22,368 bases of DNA from CAYUVF01 sp964448045 (GCA_964448045.1 CAYUVF010000065.1:1-22368); one strand, 5' to 3'. Positions 1 through 8,140 are shown, counted from the first letter of the stretch. A program made the numbers and translations. The notes: generated from the letters alone by a model not told the origin.

Positions 1-2
1 AA

Positions 3-971
3 GCGCAGGGGCTGTTCGACCGACTCGGCGTGCTCGACGCGGTGCGGAGCGCTGGCGCCGCGCCCATCGACCGGACGTGGATCACCGCCCCGAGCGGCGT
101 CGACTTTCGCGCCGACCTTCCCGGCACGGCCCTCGGCCTCAGCCGCTACCGCCTCGATCCGCTACTGTTTGACGCGGCGAGCGCACGCGGCGCCGACGCT
201 CGCATGGAGGCGCGCGTCACCGGCGTGTCGGGCACGCTGTCTGACGGCTTCACCGTCGAAACCAGCGAGGGTCCGGTTCGGGGACGCGTCGTGCTTGGCG
301 CGTACGGCAAACGCGGCGTGCTCGACCGCACGCTGGACCGGCCCTTCCTCCACGAGACGACGCCGCTCATCGCCTTCAAGGCGCACTACGCGGGCCTTTC
401 GCTGCCATCGCAGGTGGAGATTCATGCGTTTCCCGGCGGGTATTGCGGACTCTCGCACGTCGAAGAGGGGCGCGTCAACGTCTGCTGGATCGGCCATCAG
501 GATCAGCTGAAAATGGCGGGCGGCACGCCGGAGGCGATGATCGAACAGGCCGCCCAGCACAACGCTGCACTCGCAGATCGGCTCGATGCGATGACGCGCA
601 TTTCCGACTCCTTTTGCGCCGTCAGCCAGATCAGCCTCGCGGAGAAGGCGGCGTTCGAGCAAGACGTGTGCATGGTCGGCGACACGGCGGGGATGATCGC
701 GCCGCTCTGTGGCGACGGGATGGCGATGGCGCTGCAGTCGGCGGAGGTGGCGGTGCCGTCGGTGCTCGCGTTTCTGGACGGGGGGCTGTCGGCGGAGGCG
801 TTCCGGCAGCGCTACACATCGGATTGGCGAGCCGCCTTCCGGACGCGGATGCGCCTCGGCCGCTGGATTCAGTGGAGCGCGTTCCGGCCGGGTGTGGCCG
901 GTGCCGTCGTGCGCGCCTGCCATCTCATCCCCATGCTCGGCCGCTGGCTCATCCGCTCGACACGCGGGTGA
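3..971 (+). CDS. FAD-dependent oxidoreductase, geranylgeranyl-reductase-like (5' end missing)
   Basis: The reading frame is open from the first bases of the window, so the N-terminal FAD-binding Rossmann segment lies upstream and 322 residues are visible. The motif GDTAGMIAPLCGDGM begins at about visible residue 226. It is the second flavin-contacting motif of the geranylgeranyl reductase/UbiH-type FAD monooxygenase superfamily (GDAAG-x-x-P-x-x-G-x-G). A basic, Trp-rich C-terminus (RWIQWSAF...RWLIRS) follows, possibly membrane-associating. The family reduces or hydroxylates isoprenoid or polyketide-like substrates; the substrate cannot be read here. A GTG at 30 is in frame but lies inside the conserved region, so I do not take it as the start. 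The gene ends 52 bp before the convergent sua5. The superfamily call is firm, the precise reaction unknown. Confidence 0.8.
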   Translation, partial: AQGLFDRLGVLDAVRSAGAAPIDRTWITAPSGVDFRADLPGTALGLSRYRLDPLLFDAASARGADARMEARVTGVSGTLSDGFTVETSEGPVRGRVVLGAYGKRGVLDRTLDRPFLHETTPLIAFKAHYAGLSLPSQVEIHAFPGGYCGLSHVEEGRVNVCWIGHQDQLKMAGGTPEAMIEQAAQHNAALADRLDAMTRISDSFCAVSQISLAEKAAFEQDVCMVGDTAGMIAPLCGDGMAMALQSAEVAVPSVLAFLDGGLSAEAFRQRYTSDWRAAFRTRMRLGRWIQWSAFRPGVAGAVVRACHLIPMLGRWLIRSTRG

Positions 972-1016
972 TTGGGAATGGCGAGTTGCGCATGGAGAGG
1001 GGCGAGTGGGCCGAGA
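972..1016. repeat. Degenerate 7-nt-phased G-rich tract after the oxidoreductase stop
   Basis: The short convergent gap holds six consecutive 7-mers beginning at 975 (GGAATGG, CGAGTTG, CGCATGG, AGAGGGG, CGAGTGG, GCCGAGA) that share a loose CGAnTGG pattern. The tract starts three bases after a TGA stop. It is less regular than the array at 18912-19002. Confidence 0.35.
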
Positions 1017-1023
1017 CGACAGG

Positions 1024-1980
1024 TCACTCGGCGTGGGCGGAAGCGGCGCGTTGCAACCGATCCATCAGCGCCTGGCCGAGGCCGGTGGGAGCGACCGTCT
1101 GGCAGTAGACGCGCGTGCATCCGGCGGCGTCGCACGTCCGGAAGAAGTGAAACAGCTCGTGGGCGTAGGCTTCGATGGTGGCTGGGGTGAAGATGCGCCC
1201 GAACGCGTCCGCATCGTTCGGCGGCGTCAATCCGATGTAGGCGTGATCGGCGCTCGGCTCGGCTTCGGTGGGATCGTCGATGAGGCGCACGCGGGCGTCC
1301 GGGGCGTAGTGGCGGTGTTTGGTGCCGGGGCTGCGGGCCTGCGTATCGGCATCCGGCGGGGCGACTTCGGTGTCCGGGAGTGCGGCGCGGAGGTGGTCGA
1401 GCGTCACGGCGCCGGGGCGGAGGATGACGGGCGCGGCGCCGGTGCAGTCGACGACGGTGGACTCGACGCCGGCGTCGGTGCGTCCGCCCTGCAGGATGCA
1501 CGGGATGCGCCCGCCGAGATCGGTCTGCACCGCTTTCCACGTCGTCGGACTCGGCCGCCCCGAGCGGTTGGCCGACGGCGCCGCGACGGGCGTGTCGCAC
1601 GCCGCCAGAAACTGCTGGCACAGCGCGTGATCCGGCATCCGCACGCCGATGGTGTTGAGCCCGGCCGAGACGACATCCGGCACGTCCGGATCGCGCGGCA
1701 GGATCAGCGTGAGCGGGCCGGGAAAGAAGCGGTCCATCAGCGCCTGCGCCGTTTCGGGGATCGTCGAAGCGAGTGCGCGCACCTGCTCCAGATCGGCGAT
1801 ATGCGTGATGAGCGGATTGTCCGCCGGTCGCTCTTTCACCGTGAAGATGCGGCGGACGGCGGTGGCGTTGAAGGCGTCGGCCCCGAGGCCGTAGACCGTT
1901 TCGGTGGGGAAGGCCGCCAGCTCGCCACGCCGGATGAAGGCGGCGGCTTCGGCGGGATCGGAGGTGAGGAGCGTGTCCAC
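1024..1980 (-). CDS. sua5: L-threonylcarbamoyladenylate synthase (Sua5/YrdC, long form)
   Basis: This enzyme makes threonylcarbamoyl-AMP from threonine, bicarbonate and ATP, the first step of the universal t6A37 modification of ANN-decoding tRNAs, in the cytoplasm. The 318-residue product is the long Sua5 form. The YrdC domain carries PTETVYGLG (25-33), KERPADNPL (49-57), PGPLTLIL (87-94) and the SANRSG loop (about 136-141). The linker SPGTKHRHYAP (217-227) leads into the C-terminal Sua5 domain. I chose the GTG at 1980-1978 because homology begins there and it lies two bases after the stop codon of the upstream mut7-C gene. The two genes are therefore almost certainly co-transcribed, with translational coupling likely. 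No Shine-Dalgarno sequence is needed to explain this start. The partners TsaB/D/E are not in the window. Confidence 0.93.
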   Translation of the reverse strand: MDTLLTSDPAEAAAFIRRGELAAFPTETVYGLGADAFNATAVRRIFTVKERPADNPLITHIADLEQVRALASTIPETAQALMDRFFPGPLTLILPRDPDVPDVVSAGLNTIGVRMPDHALCQQFLAACDTPVAAPSANRSGRPSPTTWKAVQTDLGGRIPCILQGGRTDAGVESTVVDCTGAAPVILRPGAVTLDHLRAALPDTEVAPPDADTQARSPGTKHRHYAPDARVRLIDDPTEAEPSADHAYIGLTPPNDADAFGRIFTPATIEAYAHELFHFFRTCDAAGCTRVYCQTVAPTGLGQALMDRLQRAASAHAE

Positions 1981-1982
1981 GG

Positions 1983-2732
1983 TTACGCGTCGATGAAGTT
2001 GTGGATGAGCTGCTGCATCCGCTCGTAGTGCGAGCCCTTCCAGTAGACGCGCTCGCAGCGGGCGCATCGGACAAACGCGTCGAAGTTGTCGCGCGTCTGC
2101 GGCGGGAGTTCGTCGAGCACATCGGCTTTGTCGACCGGACGCACGCGGCCGTTGCATTCGAGGCAGCGAGTCATCGGGCGGGCCGCGTCGTGCAGATCGT
2201 AGCGGGCGAGCACGTCGTCGACTTGTTGTTTGGGATCGGTGGCGCGGACGAAGGCGCCATGGGGGACGCGGCTGCGCTTCAGCAGGCCAAGGTCGCGCGT
2301 CAGCAGGATGCGCCCCTCGTCGTCGGCGATGCGCGCCAGCTCGGGATCATCGCAGTCGGTCTGGTAGCGCGTATCGAAGCCGAGCATCCGCAGATAGCGG
2401 GCGAGTTGGCCGAGGTGCCCATCCAGCACGAAAGCGGGCACGGCGGGCGGCCGCGGGCGGAGCAGTCCGCCGTCGGGGAGGGCCTCGTGCAGGAGCGGAT
2501 AGACGTGGATGCGATCGCCATCGGACAGGTTGTAGCCGAGGTCTTCAGGGGCGCCGTTCACCTGCAGGTAAAACACCTCCGGATGCGGCACGCCGATGGC
2601 TTCGATGGCATCTTTCACGCCGGGCCGCCCGCGGAACGAATACGCCAGCTCCCGCTGCTGTTGGGGCGCCGGGAGGAAGTCGTTCAGGTCGCCGTAAAAC
2701 CGGACATGCGCCGTGTGGAGCACGGTGGGCAT
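1983..2732 (-). CDS. Ub-Mut7C protein: ubiquitin-like domain fused to Mut7-C PIN-like RNase with zinc ribbon
   Basis: A 249-residue protein with two known parts. Residues 1-85 form a ubiquitin-like/ThiS-type fold (prediction; ends LSDGDRIHVYPLLHEA). Residues 100-249 form the Mut7-C domain, with acidic positions D104 (FVLDGHLG) and D147 (LLTRDLG) expected of a PIN-like nuclease. A zinc ribbon follows, with Cys pairs C190/C193 and C223/C226. The family was predicted to act in RNA processing; I know of no defined bacterial substrate. The ATG at 2732-2730 is where family homology starts; the open frame runs further upstream, but that part overlaps the divergent asparaginase gene. It is the first gene of a two-gene operon with sua5, which makes a tRNA-related role reasonable but unproven. 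Confidence 0.85.
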   Translation of the reverse strand: MPTVLHTAHVRFYGDLNDFLPAPQQQRELAYSFRGRPGVKDAIEAIGVPHPEVFYLQVNGAPEDLGYNLSDGDRIHVYPLLHEALPDGGLLRPRPPAVPAFVLDGHLGQLARYLRMLGFDTRYQTDCDDPELARIADDEGRILLTRDLGLLKRSRVPHGAFVRATDPKQQVDDVLARYDLHDAARPMTRCLECNGRVRPVDKADVLDELPPQTRDNFDAFVRCARCERVYWKGSHYERMQQLIHNFIDA

Positions 2733-2800
2733 CGGGGGATGGGATTTGTATCTTGCGGGGCCAGTTCCATCATACCGATCACCGACGCACGTTTTCCGCC

Positions 2801-3769
2801 ATGGCTGAGCCGACGATCGAGCACGGAGTTCAGGCGCCTGCCGAGGGCGCGACGCTGCTGGTGCACGGCGGGGCGTGGGACATTCCCGACGACGTGCTCG
2901 GCGCGCATCGGGATGGGCTCCGGCAAGCGATCGAGACGGGGCGCAGATGGTTGCAAAACGATGCTTCCGCCATCGAGGCCGCGGCCGAAACGGTGGCTGT
3001 GCTGGAGGCGCACGGCGCATTCGACGCCGGATGTGGCGCGATGCTCCGGTGGGACGGCTTCGTCGAGCTGGATGCCGGGCTGATGGACGGATCGACGCTC
3101 GATTATGGCAGCGTCATCGGCGTGCGGCGGCTCCCTCAGCCGATCCGCGTGGCGCACCGGCTGCTGGTGGAGAGTGACGGACAGGCTCGCATCCTGACGC
3201 GCGAGGGGGCCGAGCGCTTCGCTGCGGCGCAGGGCTTTGCGCGGGTCGATAACGACACGCTCGTTTCCGAGCGGGAGCGCCAGCGCTACGAACGCCTCCG
3301 CGCCGACACTGATTTCCACACGAGCGATGCGTTCCTGCCCGAGGCCGCGCCGCGCGGGACCGTCGGCTGCGTGGTGCGCGACCGGAACGGACGACTGGCG
3401 GCGGCCACGTCGACGGGCGGCACGCCGCTCGCGCCGGTCGGGCGCGTGGGCGATTCGCCGCTGCCCGGCGCGGGCTTTTACGCCGACGAACACGGCGCCG
3501 CCAGTGCGACGGGATGGGGCGAGGCCATCGCGGCTATGCTCTGCAGCGGGCGCGCCGTGGATGCGCTCGCCATGGGAGCCGACCCTGATGAAGCCGCCCG
3601 CCGTCCACTCGATCGCATGCGCCGGCAGATCCAAAACGCCGAGGGCGAAGGCGCCACCGGCGGGCTCATCGTGATGGACGCGAGCGGACACGGCGGATGG
3701 GCGTTTTCGACGCCGCGGATGGCGCGGGGCGGCTGGCGCGACGGGGCGGAGCCGTGGGTCGCGGTGTGA
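2801..3769 (+). CDS. Isoaspartyl peptidase / plant-type L-asparaginase (Ntn hydrolase)
   Basis: This protein cleaves beta-aspartyl dipeptides and/or asparagine and is made as a precursor that cuts itself into alpha and beta subunits. The 322-residue product has the N-terminal LLVHGGAWDIP motif, GCGAMLRWDGFVELDAGLMDG, and the autocleavage site RGTVGCVV, where Thr187 becomes the beta-subunit nucleophile. AAATSTGGTP and GDSPLPGAGFYAD follow, matching the substrate-binding region of the Asparaginase_2 family. No signal peptide is seen, so it is probably cytoplasmic. The ATG at 2801 is preferred over an in-frame upstream start at 2753, which would add 16 non-conserved residues. It is divergent from the mut7-C gene (68-bp gap) and converges on the SpoIID gene with only 6 bp between stops. 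Confidence 0.9.
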   Translation: MAEPTIEHGVQAPAEGATLLVHGGAWDIPDDVLGAHRDGLRQAIETGRRWLQNDASAIEAAAETVAVLEAHGAFDAGCGAMLRWDGFVELDAGLMDGSTLDYGSVIGVRRLPQPIRVAHRLLVESDGQARILTREGAERFAAAQGFARVDNDTLVSERERQRYERLRADTDFHTSDAFLPEAAPRGTVGCVVRDRNGRLAAATSTGGTPLAPVGRVGDSPLPGAGFYADEHGAASATGWGEAIAAMLCSGRAVDALAMGADPDEAARRPLDRMRRQIQNAEGEGATGGLIVMDASGHGGWAFSTPRMARGGWRDGAEPWVAV

Positions 3770-3775
3770 GTCGCC

Positions 3776-5062
3776 TCACCAGCCGATGCGCCGGTTCGTC
3801 TCGGTCGTATCGGGCGGGGGCGACTGCCGGGCGAGGGGCGGTTGCGAGGGCACATCGGCGTAATCGAGCGGCTCGATCTGCACGTCGGTGTAGTAAAACG
3901 TCAGGATCTCGCGGTACGAGTAACCGCGCGCGGCCATCTCGTGCGCGCCCCACTGGCTGAGGCCCACGCCGTGGCCGTAGCCGCGCCCGTCGAACACGTA
4001 CTGATTGCCCGAGCGCCGCGCATCGAACCACGTGCTTTTCAGGTTGACCGACGGGAAGTGCTCGTTGATGAACAGCCGAAACGCGTTTGCCTGCATCGGC
4101 AGCGGATCGCCGGTGGCCGTCAGCAGCTCGATGGTGTGGACGCGGCCATCCGCGCTGCGCTCGTCAATCAGAAAGCCCTCGATCGTTCGGTCGAAGCGGT
4201 TGCTGAGGTGATCCAGCAGTTCAGAGCGGGGGACGGTGACGCGCCAGCGGCGGTGGGGCGATTGGTCGGTGTACGGATCGGGTTTGCCGCGCAGGTAGGG
4301 CAAGACCTCATCCGCATCCCACACGTCTTCGTTGTTGGCCGTGTGGCCGCCGCTTGCGGAAAAGTAGGTCGCCTCGATGAGCGATCCGTCGTACGTCAGC
4401 ACCTCGCCGCGGGTGCTCTCGGCAGCGGCGCGCGCCTCGGGGGTGATCGTGGCGGTGCCTTTGTAGACCTGCGACAGCACGTGGTCGACGTGATCGTAGG
4501 CGCGCCCGAACTTATCGGTGGCGCGCAGGGCGTAGGTGCGGGCGACCACGGCCATGGCCTTGGCGCCTTCGATGTCGTCCATGGTGTACTCGCTCGCGAC
4601 GACGCTGGCAACGTAGTCCTCCAGCGGCACGGCATTGATCAGCTGCAGGCGCTCGGGATTGGCCGAATCGGGCGCGACGCGCAGATCCCCGATGTACGGG
4701 CGGAAGCCCTCGGTGGCGGAGGCGAGGCTCCATTGGGCGCCCTGGGTTGGGGCGATGCGCAGCGAGCGGGCGTAGAGGCCGCCGTCTTCTCCGCGCAGAT
4801 AGACTTCGCGATCGCGGGTGCCCAGCAGCACGTCTTCCCCGGCGTCCAGCGTGGTCAGTGGGAGGCCGTTTTCGCCGTCGATGAGCTGGAGCGGCCCGCC
4901 CTCGGCGCGGAGGCGCGTGCGATCGGCCTCGGTGTCGTCCATCAGCCGGACGCGGATGGCGGGCGGGGCGTCCTCGGACGACTGGGCGGCCGCCCCATCC
5001 GATCCGAAACACAGGGCGAGACAGCAGACCGCAGCAGCGCACAGGCGAACGGAGGAGAGCAT
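3776..5062 (-). CDS. SpoIID/LytB-domain secreted protein
   Basis: A 428-residue protein with an N-terminal signal peptide (residues 1 to about 26; hydrophobic core AAAVCCLALCFG, cleavage near AAA-Q). The SpoIID domain follows. It has the conserved NAVPLEDYVASVVASE segment, where E158 matches the catalytic glutamate of SpoIID lytic transglycosylases, then AKAMAVVARTYAL, SASGGHTANNEDVW (235-248), and the hallmark RGYGHGVGLSQWG (360-372). In Bacillus SpoIID cuts denuded glycan strands during engulfment; this lineage is not a known spore former, so a general role in wall turnover is inferred. The ATG at 5062-5060 gives the signal peptide; the frame stays open upstream but that part is antisense to tatD. 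It is divergent from tatD (144-bp gap) and convergent with the asparaginase. Confidence 0.87.
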   Translation of the reverse strand: MLSSVRLCAAAVCCLALCFGSDGAAAQSSEDAPPAIRVRLMDDTEADRTRLRAEGGPLQLIDGENGLPLTTLDAGEDVLLGTRDREVYLRGEDGGLYARSLRIAPTQGAQWSLASATEGFRPYIGDLRVAPDSANPERLQLINAVPLEDYVASVVASEYTMDDIEGAKAMAVVARTYALRATDKFGRAYDHVDHVLSQVYKGTATITPEARAAAESTRGEVLTYDGSLIEATYFSASGGHTANNEDVWDADEVLPYLRGKPDPYTDQSPHRRWRVTVPRSELLDHLSNRFDRTIEGFLIDERSADGRVHTIELLTATGDPLPMQANAFRLFINEHFPSVNLKSTWFDARRSGNQYVFDGRGYGHGVGLSQWGAHEMAARGYSYREILTFYYTDVQIEPLDYADVPSQPPLARQSPPPDTTETNRRIGW

Positions 5063-5109
5063 GGCCGCGGGCGATTGCGTGAAGAAGGGCGAAACGGCAT
5101 GATCAATGT

Positions 5110-5128
5110 ACAAAAGCCGATCCTTTGT
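5110..5128. promoter_or_regulatory. Inverted repeat in the spoIID-tatD divergent intergenic region
   Basis: ACAAAAG at 5110-5116 and CCTTTGT at 5122-5128 are inverted copies (6 of 7 positions) around a 5-nt centre, in the middle of a 144-bp divergent gap. The geometry fits an operator, but no regulator or promoter can be assigned. Confidence 0.25.
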
Positions 5129-5206
5129 GTCAGGGTTCCGCAAACAAGCCGGTGCCGCACCCGTACATCGCGGCGGAAATCTGCTCACTCGCCTGCCTCC
5201 AGCCCC

Positions 5207-5986
5207 ATGCTCATCGACACCCACGCCCACCTCTACCTCGACCGCTTCGACGACGACCGCGACGCCGTCATCCAGCGCGCCCGCGACGCCGGCGTGCAGA
5301 CTATCGTGATGCCGGCGATCGACGGGCCCTCCATCCAGCAGGCCGTCGACCTCTGCGAGCAGTACGATGGGCTCTACGCGATGGCGGCGCTCCATCCGTC
5401 TGAAACCGACGAGGCAACGGAGGCCGATTTCGAGGCGGTCGTCGAATGGTGCGACAATGAGCACATCGTGGCCGTAGGGGAGAGCGGGCTCGATTACTAC
5501 TGGGACCGCTCGTTCGACGCCAAGCAGCAGGACTTCTTCCGGAAGCACATCCGCCTCGCCATCGAAACGGATCTGCCGCTTATCATCCATAACCGCGAAG
5601 CCACCAGCGATATTCTGCAGATCCTCAGAGAAGAGCGCGCCGCCTCAGATCATCCCGAGCGGCTGCGTGGCATCCTGCACTGCTTCGTCGATCCGCCGGA
5701 GGTGGCCGAAGAGGCGAAGAAGCTGGGCTTCATCGTGGGCGTCGGCGGCATCATGACGTTCAGCAACAGCGACGTGGACGAACACGTGCGCGAGATTCCC
5801 ATTGAGCAGATCGTCGTGGAGACGGATGCGCCGTATCTGGCCCCCGAGCCCAACCGCGGTAAACGCAACGAGCCGGCCTACGTGCGCCACGTGGCGGAGA
5901 CGCTGGCGCGCATCAAGGGGCTGCCCATCGCCGAGGTCGAGCGCATCACCACCGATAACGCCCGCCGAATTTACGAACTGAAGTGA
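5207..5986 (+). CDS. tatD: TatD-family metal-dependent DNase/hydrolase
   Basis: A 259-residue TIM-barrel metallohydrolase of the amidohydrolase superfamily; family members are 3'-5' DNases or D-amino-acyl-tRNA deacylase-like enzymes acting in the cytoplasm. Metal ligands are visible in order: HxH at H6/H8 (DTHAHLY), E92 (VGESGLDYYW), H128 (IIHNRE), H158 (LHCF) and D207 (VETDAPYLAPEP). The length matches the family norm. The ATG at 5207 is the only start placing DTHAHL at the N-terminus; the open frame continues far upstream only because it is antisense to spoIID. It converges on dnaK across a terminator. The exact substrate of this member (TatD, YcfH/YjjV-like) cannot be decided. Confidence 0.92.
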   Translation: MLIDTHAHLYLDRFDDDRDAVIQRARDAGVQTIVMPAIDGPSIQQAVDLCEQYDGLYAMAALHPSETDEATEADFEAVVEWCDNEHIVAVGESGLDYYWDRSFDAKQQDFFRKHIRLAIETDLPLIIHNREATSDILQILREERAASDHPERLRGILHCFVDPPEVAEEAKKLGFIVGVGGIMTFSNSDVDEHVREIPIEQIVVETDAPYLAPEPNRGKRNEPAYVRHVAETLARIKGLPIAEVERITTDNARRIYELK

Positions 5987-6070
5987 GGAGAATGGGGAGC
6001 GAGAATGCGCAGGAATGGGAGAGCGGGGGCGCTGACTGCAACCTGCAACCCGTCACCCTGCAACCAAGCC
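5987..6070. repeat. Imperfect 7-nt-phased repeat tract after tatD
   Basis: Directly after the TGA of tatD there is a purine-rich stretch with three GAATG words (5990, 6003, 6013). It is followed by a CTGCAACC-type stretch in which ACTGCAA, CCTGCAA and CCCGTCA are adjacent 7-mers and CCTGCAA recurs once with a one-base slip. The tract is non-coding. It resembles in style, not in sequence, the tracts at 972 and 18912. Confidence 0.35.
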
Positions 6071-6076
6071 TCAAAA

Positions 6077-6123
6077 CCAAACGCCCTCGACTCCGGGCGG
6101 TGCCGGAATCGAGGGCGTATTGG
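6077..6123. terminator. Hairpin terminator between convergent tatD and dnaK
   Basis: The arms 6077-6096 and 6103-6123 are near-perfect inverted copies (core ACGCCCTCGA / TCGAGGGCGT plus TCCGG/CCGGA) with a 6-nt loop. Read on the minus strand the stem is followed by a T-rich tail (TTTGGTTTTG), so it best serves dnaK. A shorter T-poor tail on the plus strand could still stop tatD transcripts. Confidence 0.8.
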
Positions 6124-6145
6124 TTCAGCGAAGGAATCGCAGGGA

Positions 6146-8140
6146 TTATTGCTCTTCGTCGCCTTCGTCGACGACTTCGTAGTCGACGTCTTTGGCGCTC
6201 TCTTCGGAGCCTGCTTTCTGGCCGTCGCCGCCGGTCGGGCCTGCGCTGGCTCCGGGTTGTGCGCCTGCGGCGCCGGCACCAGCTGCGCCCGCGCCAGGCT
6301 GTGCGCCCGGTTGGCCCTGCTGGGCCTCTTGTTGGGCCGCATAAATTTCCTGGCTGGCGGCCTGCCACTTCTCATTTAGCGTTTCCAGCGCGCTTTCGAG
6401 TTCGCTGATGTCTTCGTCGGCCGTGGCGTCTTCGAGCAGCTCCTCGACGCGCTCGCGCGCTTCTTCGATCTCGGTGCGCTTCTCGTCGGAGATCTTGTCG
6501 CCGTACTCTTCGAGGTTCTGCTTCGTCGAGTACGCCATCGAGCTTGCTTCGTTGATCGTTTCCGCGCGTTCTTTGCGCTTCTGATCTTCCTCGGCATGCT
6601 CTTCGGCGTCTTTCCGCATCTGCTCGATCTCCTCCTCGCTGAGTCCGCTGGAGGCCTCAATGCGGATGGACTGCTCTTTGCCGGTGGCCTTGTCCTCGGC
6701 GGAAACGCTGAGGATGCCGTCGGCGTCGATGTCGAAGGTCACCTCAATCTGCGGCGTGCCACGCGGGGCCGGCGGGATGCCGTCCAGGTGGAAGCGCCCG
6801 ATCGTCCGGTTGTCCTTGGCCATCTCGCGATCGCCCTGCAGGACGTGAACCTCGACCGAGGTCTGATTGTCGGCCGCCGTCGAGAAGATTTCGCTCTTCT
6901 TCGTCGGGATCGTCGTGTTGGCTGGAATGAGCTCGGTCATTACGCCGCCCAGCGTTTCGATGCCCAGGCCCAGCGGCGTGACGTCGAGCAGCAGGATGTC
7001 GTCCACATCGCCGGAGAGGACGCCGCCCTGCACCGCTGCGCCCACGGCCACGACTTCATCTGGATTGACGGACTTGTTCGGCTCTTTGCCGAAGAATTCC
7101 TGCACTTTCTCCTGCACGAGCGGCACACGCGTCGAGCCACCGACGAGGATAACCTCATCGATTTCTGTCTTCGAGTAGCCCGCGTCGTCCAGTGCTTTCT
7201 GCATGTGCGGGACCGTCTTCTCGACGAGGTCGTCGATCAGCTGCTCGAACTTGGCCCGGTTGAGGTCCATGTTCAAGTGCTTCGGGCCTTCGTCGGTCGC
7301 CGTGATGAACGGCAGGTTGACGGTCGTATTTTGCGCGCTCGACAGCTCGATTTTGGCCTTCTCGGCGGCTTCCTTCAGCCGCTGGAGCGCCATCGGATCC
7401 TCGCGGAGGTCGACGCCCTGCTCTTTCTTGAACTCATCGGCGATGTAGTCGATGAGACGCTTGTCGAAGTTGTCGCCGCCCAGGTGCGTATCGCCGTAGG
7501 TAGCTTTGACTTCGAAGACGCCGTCGCCGAGCTCCAGGATGGAGACGTCGAAGGTACCGCCGCCGAAGTCGTACACGGCCACGACCTCTTCGGCTTCGTC
7601 GTCAAGCCCGTAGGCCAGCGAAGCGGCCGTCGGCTCGTTGATGATGCGACGTACGTTGAGGCCGGCGATCTTGCCCGCCTCTTTGGTGGCCTTGCGCTGG
7701 GCGTCGTTAAAGTAGGCCGGCACGGTGATGACCGCGTCCGTCACCTCGGAGCCCAGGTAGTCCTCGGCGGTCTGCTTCAGCTTCTGCAGGATCATTGCCG
7801 AGATCTCCTGCGGGGTGTACTGGCGATCGCCCAACTGGACGCGAGCCAAGCCTTTGTCGTCGCGGACGATCTTGTACGGGACCTCCTCGATCTCATCTTC
7901 GACCTCGTCGTATTTGCGGCCCATAAACCGCTTGATCGAAGAGATCGTATTTTCCGGATTCGTGATGGCCTGGCGCTTGGCCGGGGCGCCCACGAGCCGC
8001 TCGCCATCTTTCTTGTAGGCCACGACCGACGGCGTCGTACGCGCGCCTTCCGTGTTCTCAATCACTTTGGGCTCGCCGCCCTCCATGACCGAGACGACGG
8101 AGTTCGTCGTGCCCAAGTCAATACCAATAATCTTACCCAT
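6146..8140 (-). CDS. dnaK: Chaperone DnaK (Hsp70)
   Basis: A full-length 664-residue Hsp70: ATP-dependent chaperone that binds exposed hydrophobic peptides with DnaJ and GrpE in the cytoplasm. It opens with GKIIGIDLGTTNS and contains the phosphate-2 motif VYDFGGGTFDVS, the adenosine motif ILVGGSTRVP, the linker region DILLLDVTPLGLG, a substrate-binding domain and a helical lid. The C-terminus has a Gln/Gly/Ala/Pro-rich linker and an acidic end (YEVVDEGDEEQ), slightly longer than E. coli DnaK. It stands alone: no grpE, dnaJ or hrcA lies next to it. No CIRCE operator is seen upstream. The ATG at 8140 is fixed by the conserved N-terminus; the sequence before it is AT-rich and lacks a Shine-Dalgarno. 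Confidence 0.97.
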   Translation of the reverse strand: MGKIIGIDLGTTNSVVSVMEGGEPKVIENTEGARTTPSVVAYKKDGERLVGAPAKRQAITNPENTISSIKRFMGRKYDEVEDEIEEVPYKIVRDDKGLARVQLGDRQYTPQEISAMILQKLKQTAEDYLGSEVTDAVITVPAYFNDAQRKATKEAGKIAGLNVRRIINEPTAASLAYGLDDEAEEVVAVYDFGGGTFDVSILELGDGVFEVKATYGDTHLGGDNFDKRLIDYIADEFKKEQGVDLREDPMALQRLKEAAEKAKIELSSAQNTTVNLPFITATDEGPKHLNMDLNRAKFEQLIDDLVEKTVPHMQKALDDAGYSKTEIDEVILVGGSTRVPLVQEKVQEFFGKEPNKSVNPDEVVAVGAAVQGGVLSGDVDDILLLDVTPLGLGIETLGGVMTELIPANTTIPTKKSEIFSTAADNQTSVEVHVLQGDREMAKDNRTIGRFHLDGIPPAPRGTPQIEVTFDIDADGILSVSAEDKATGKEQSIRIEASSGLSEEEIEQMRKDAEEHAEEDQKRKERAETINEASSMAYSTKQNLEEYGDKISDEKRTEIEEARERVEELLEDATADEDISELESALETLNEKWQAASQEIYAAQQEAQQGQPGAQPGAGAAGAGAAGAQPGASAGPTGGDGQKAGSEESAKDVDYEVVDEGDEEQ

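Noticed and set aside
709..2028. 439-codon plus-strand open frame over the oxidoreductase end and sua5
   Set aside because: It overlaps two supported genes in other frames and is Arg/Gly-rich shadow sequence.
3842..5206. Long plus-strand open frame running into tatD
   Set aside because: It is antisense to the well-supported SpoIID gene, shows repetitive Val/Gly/Ala-rich composition and no domain; only the part from 5207 has TatD homology.
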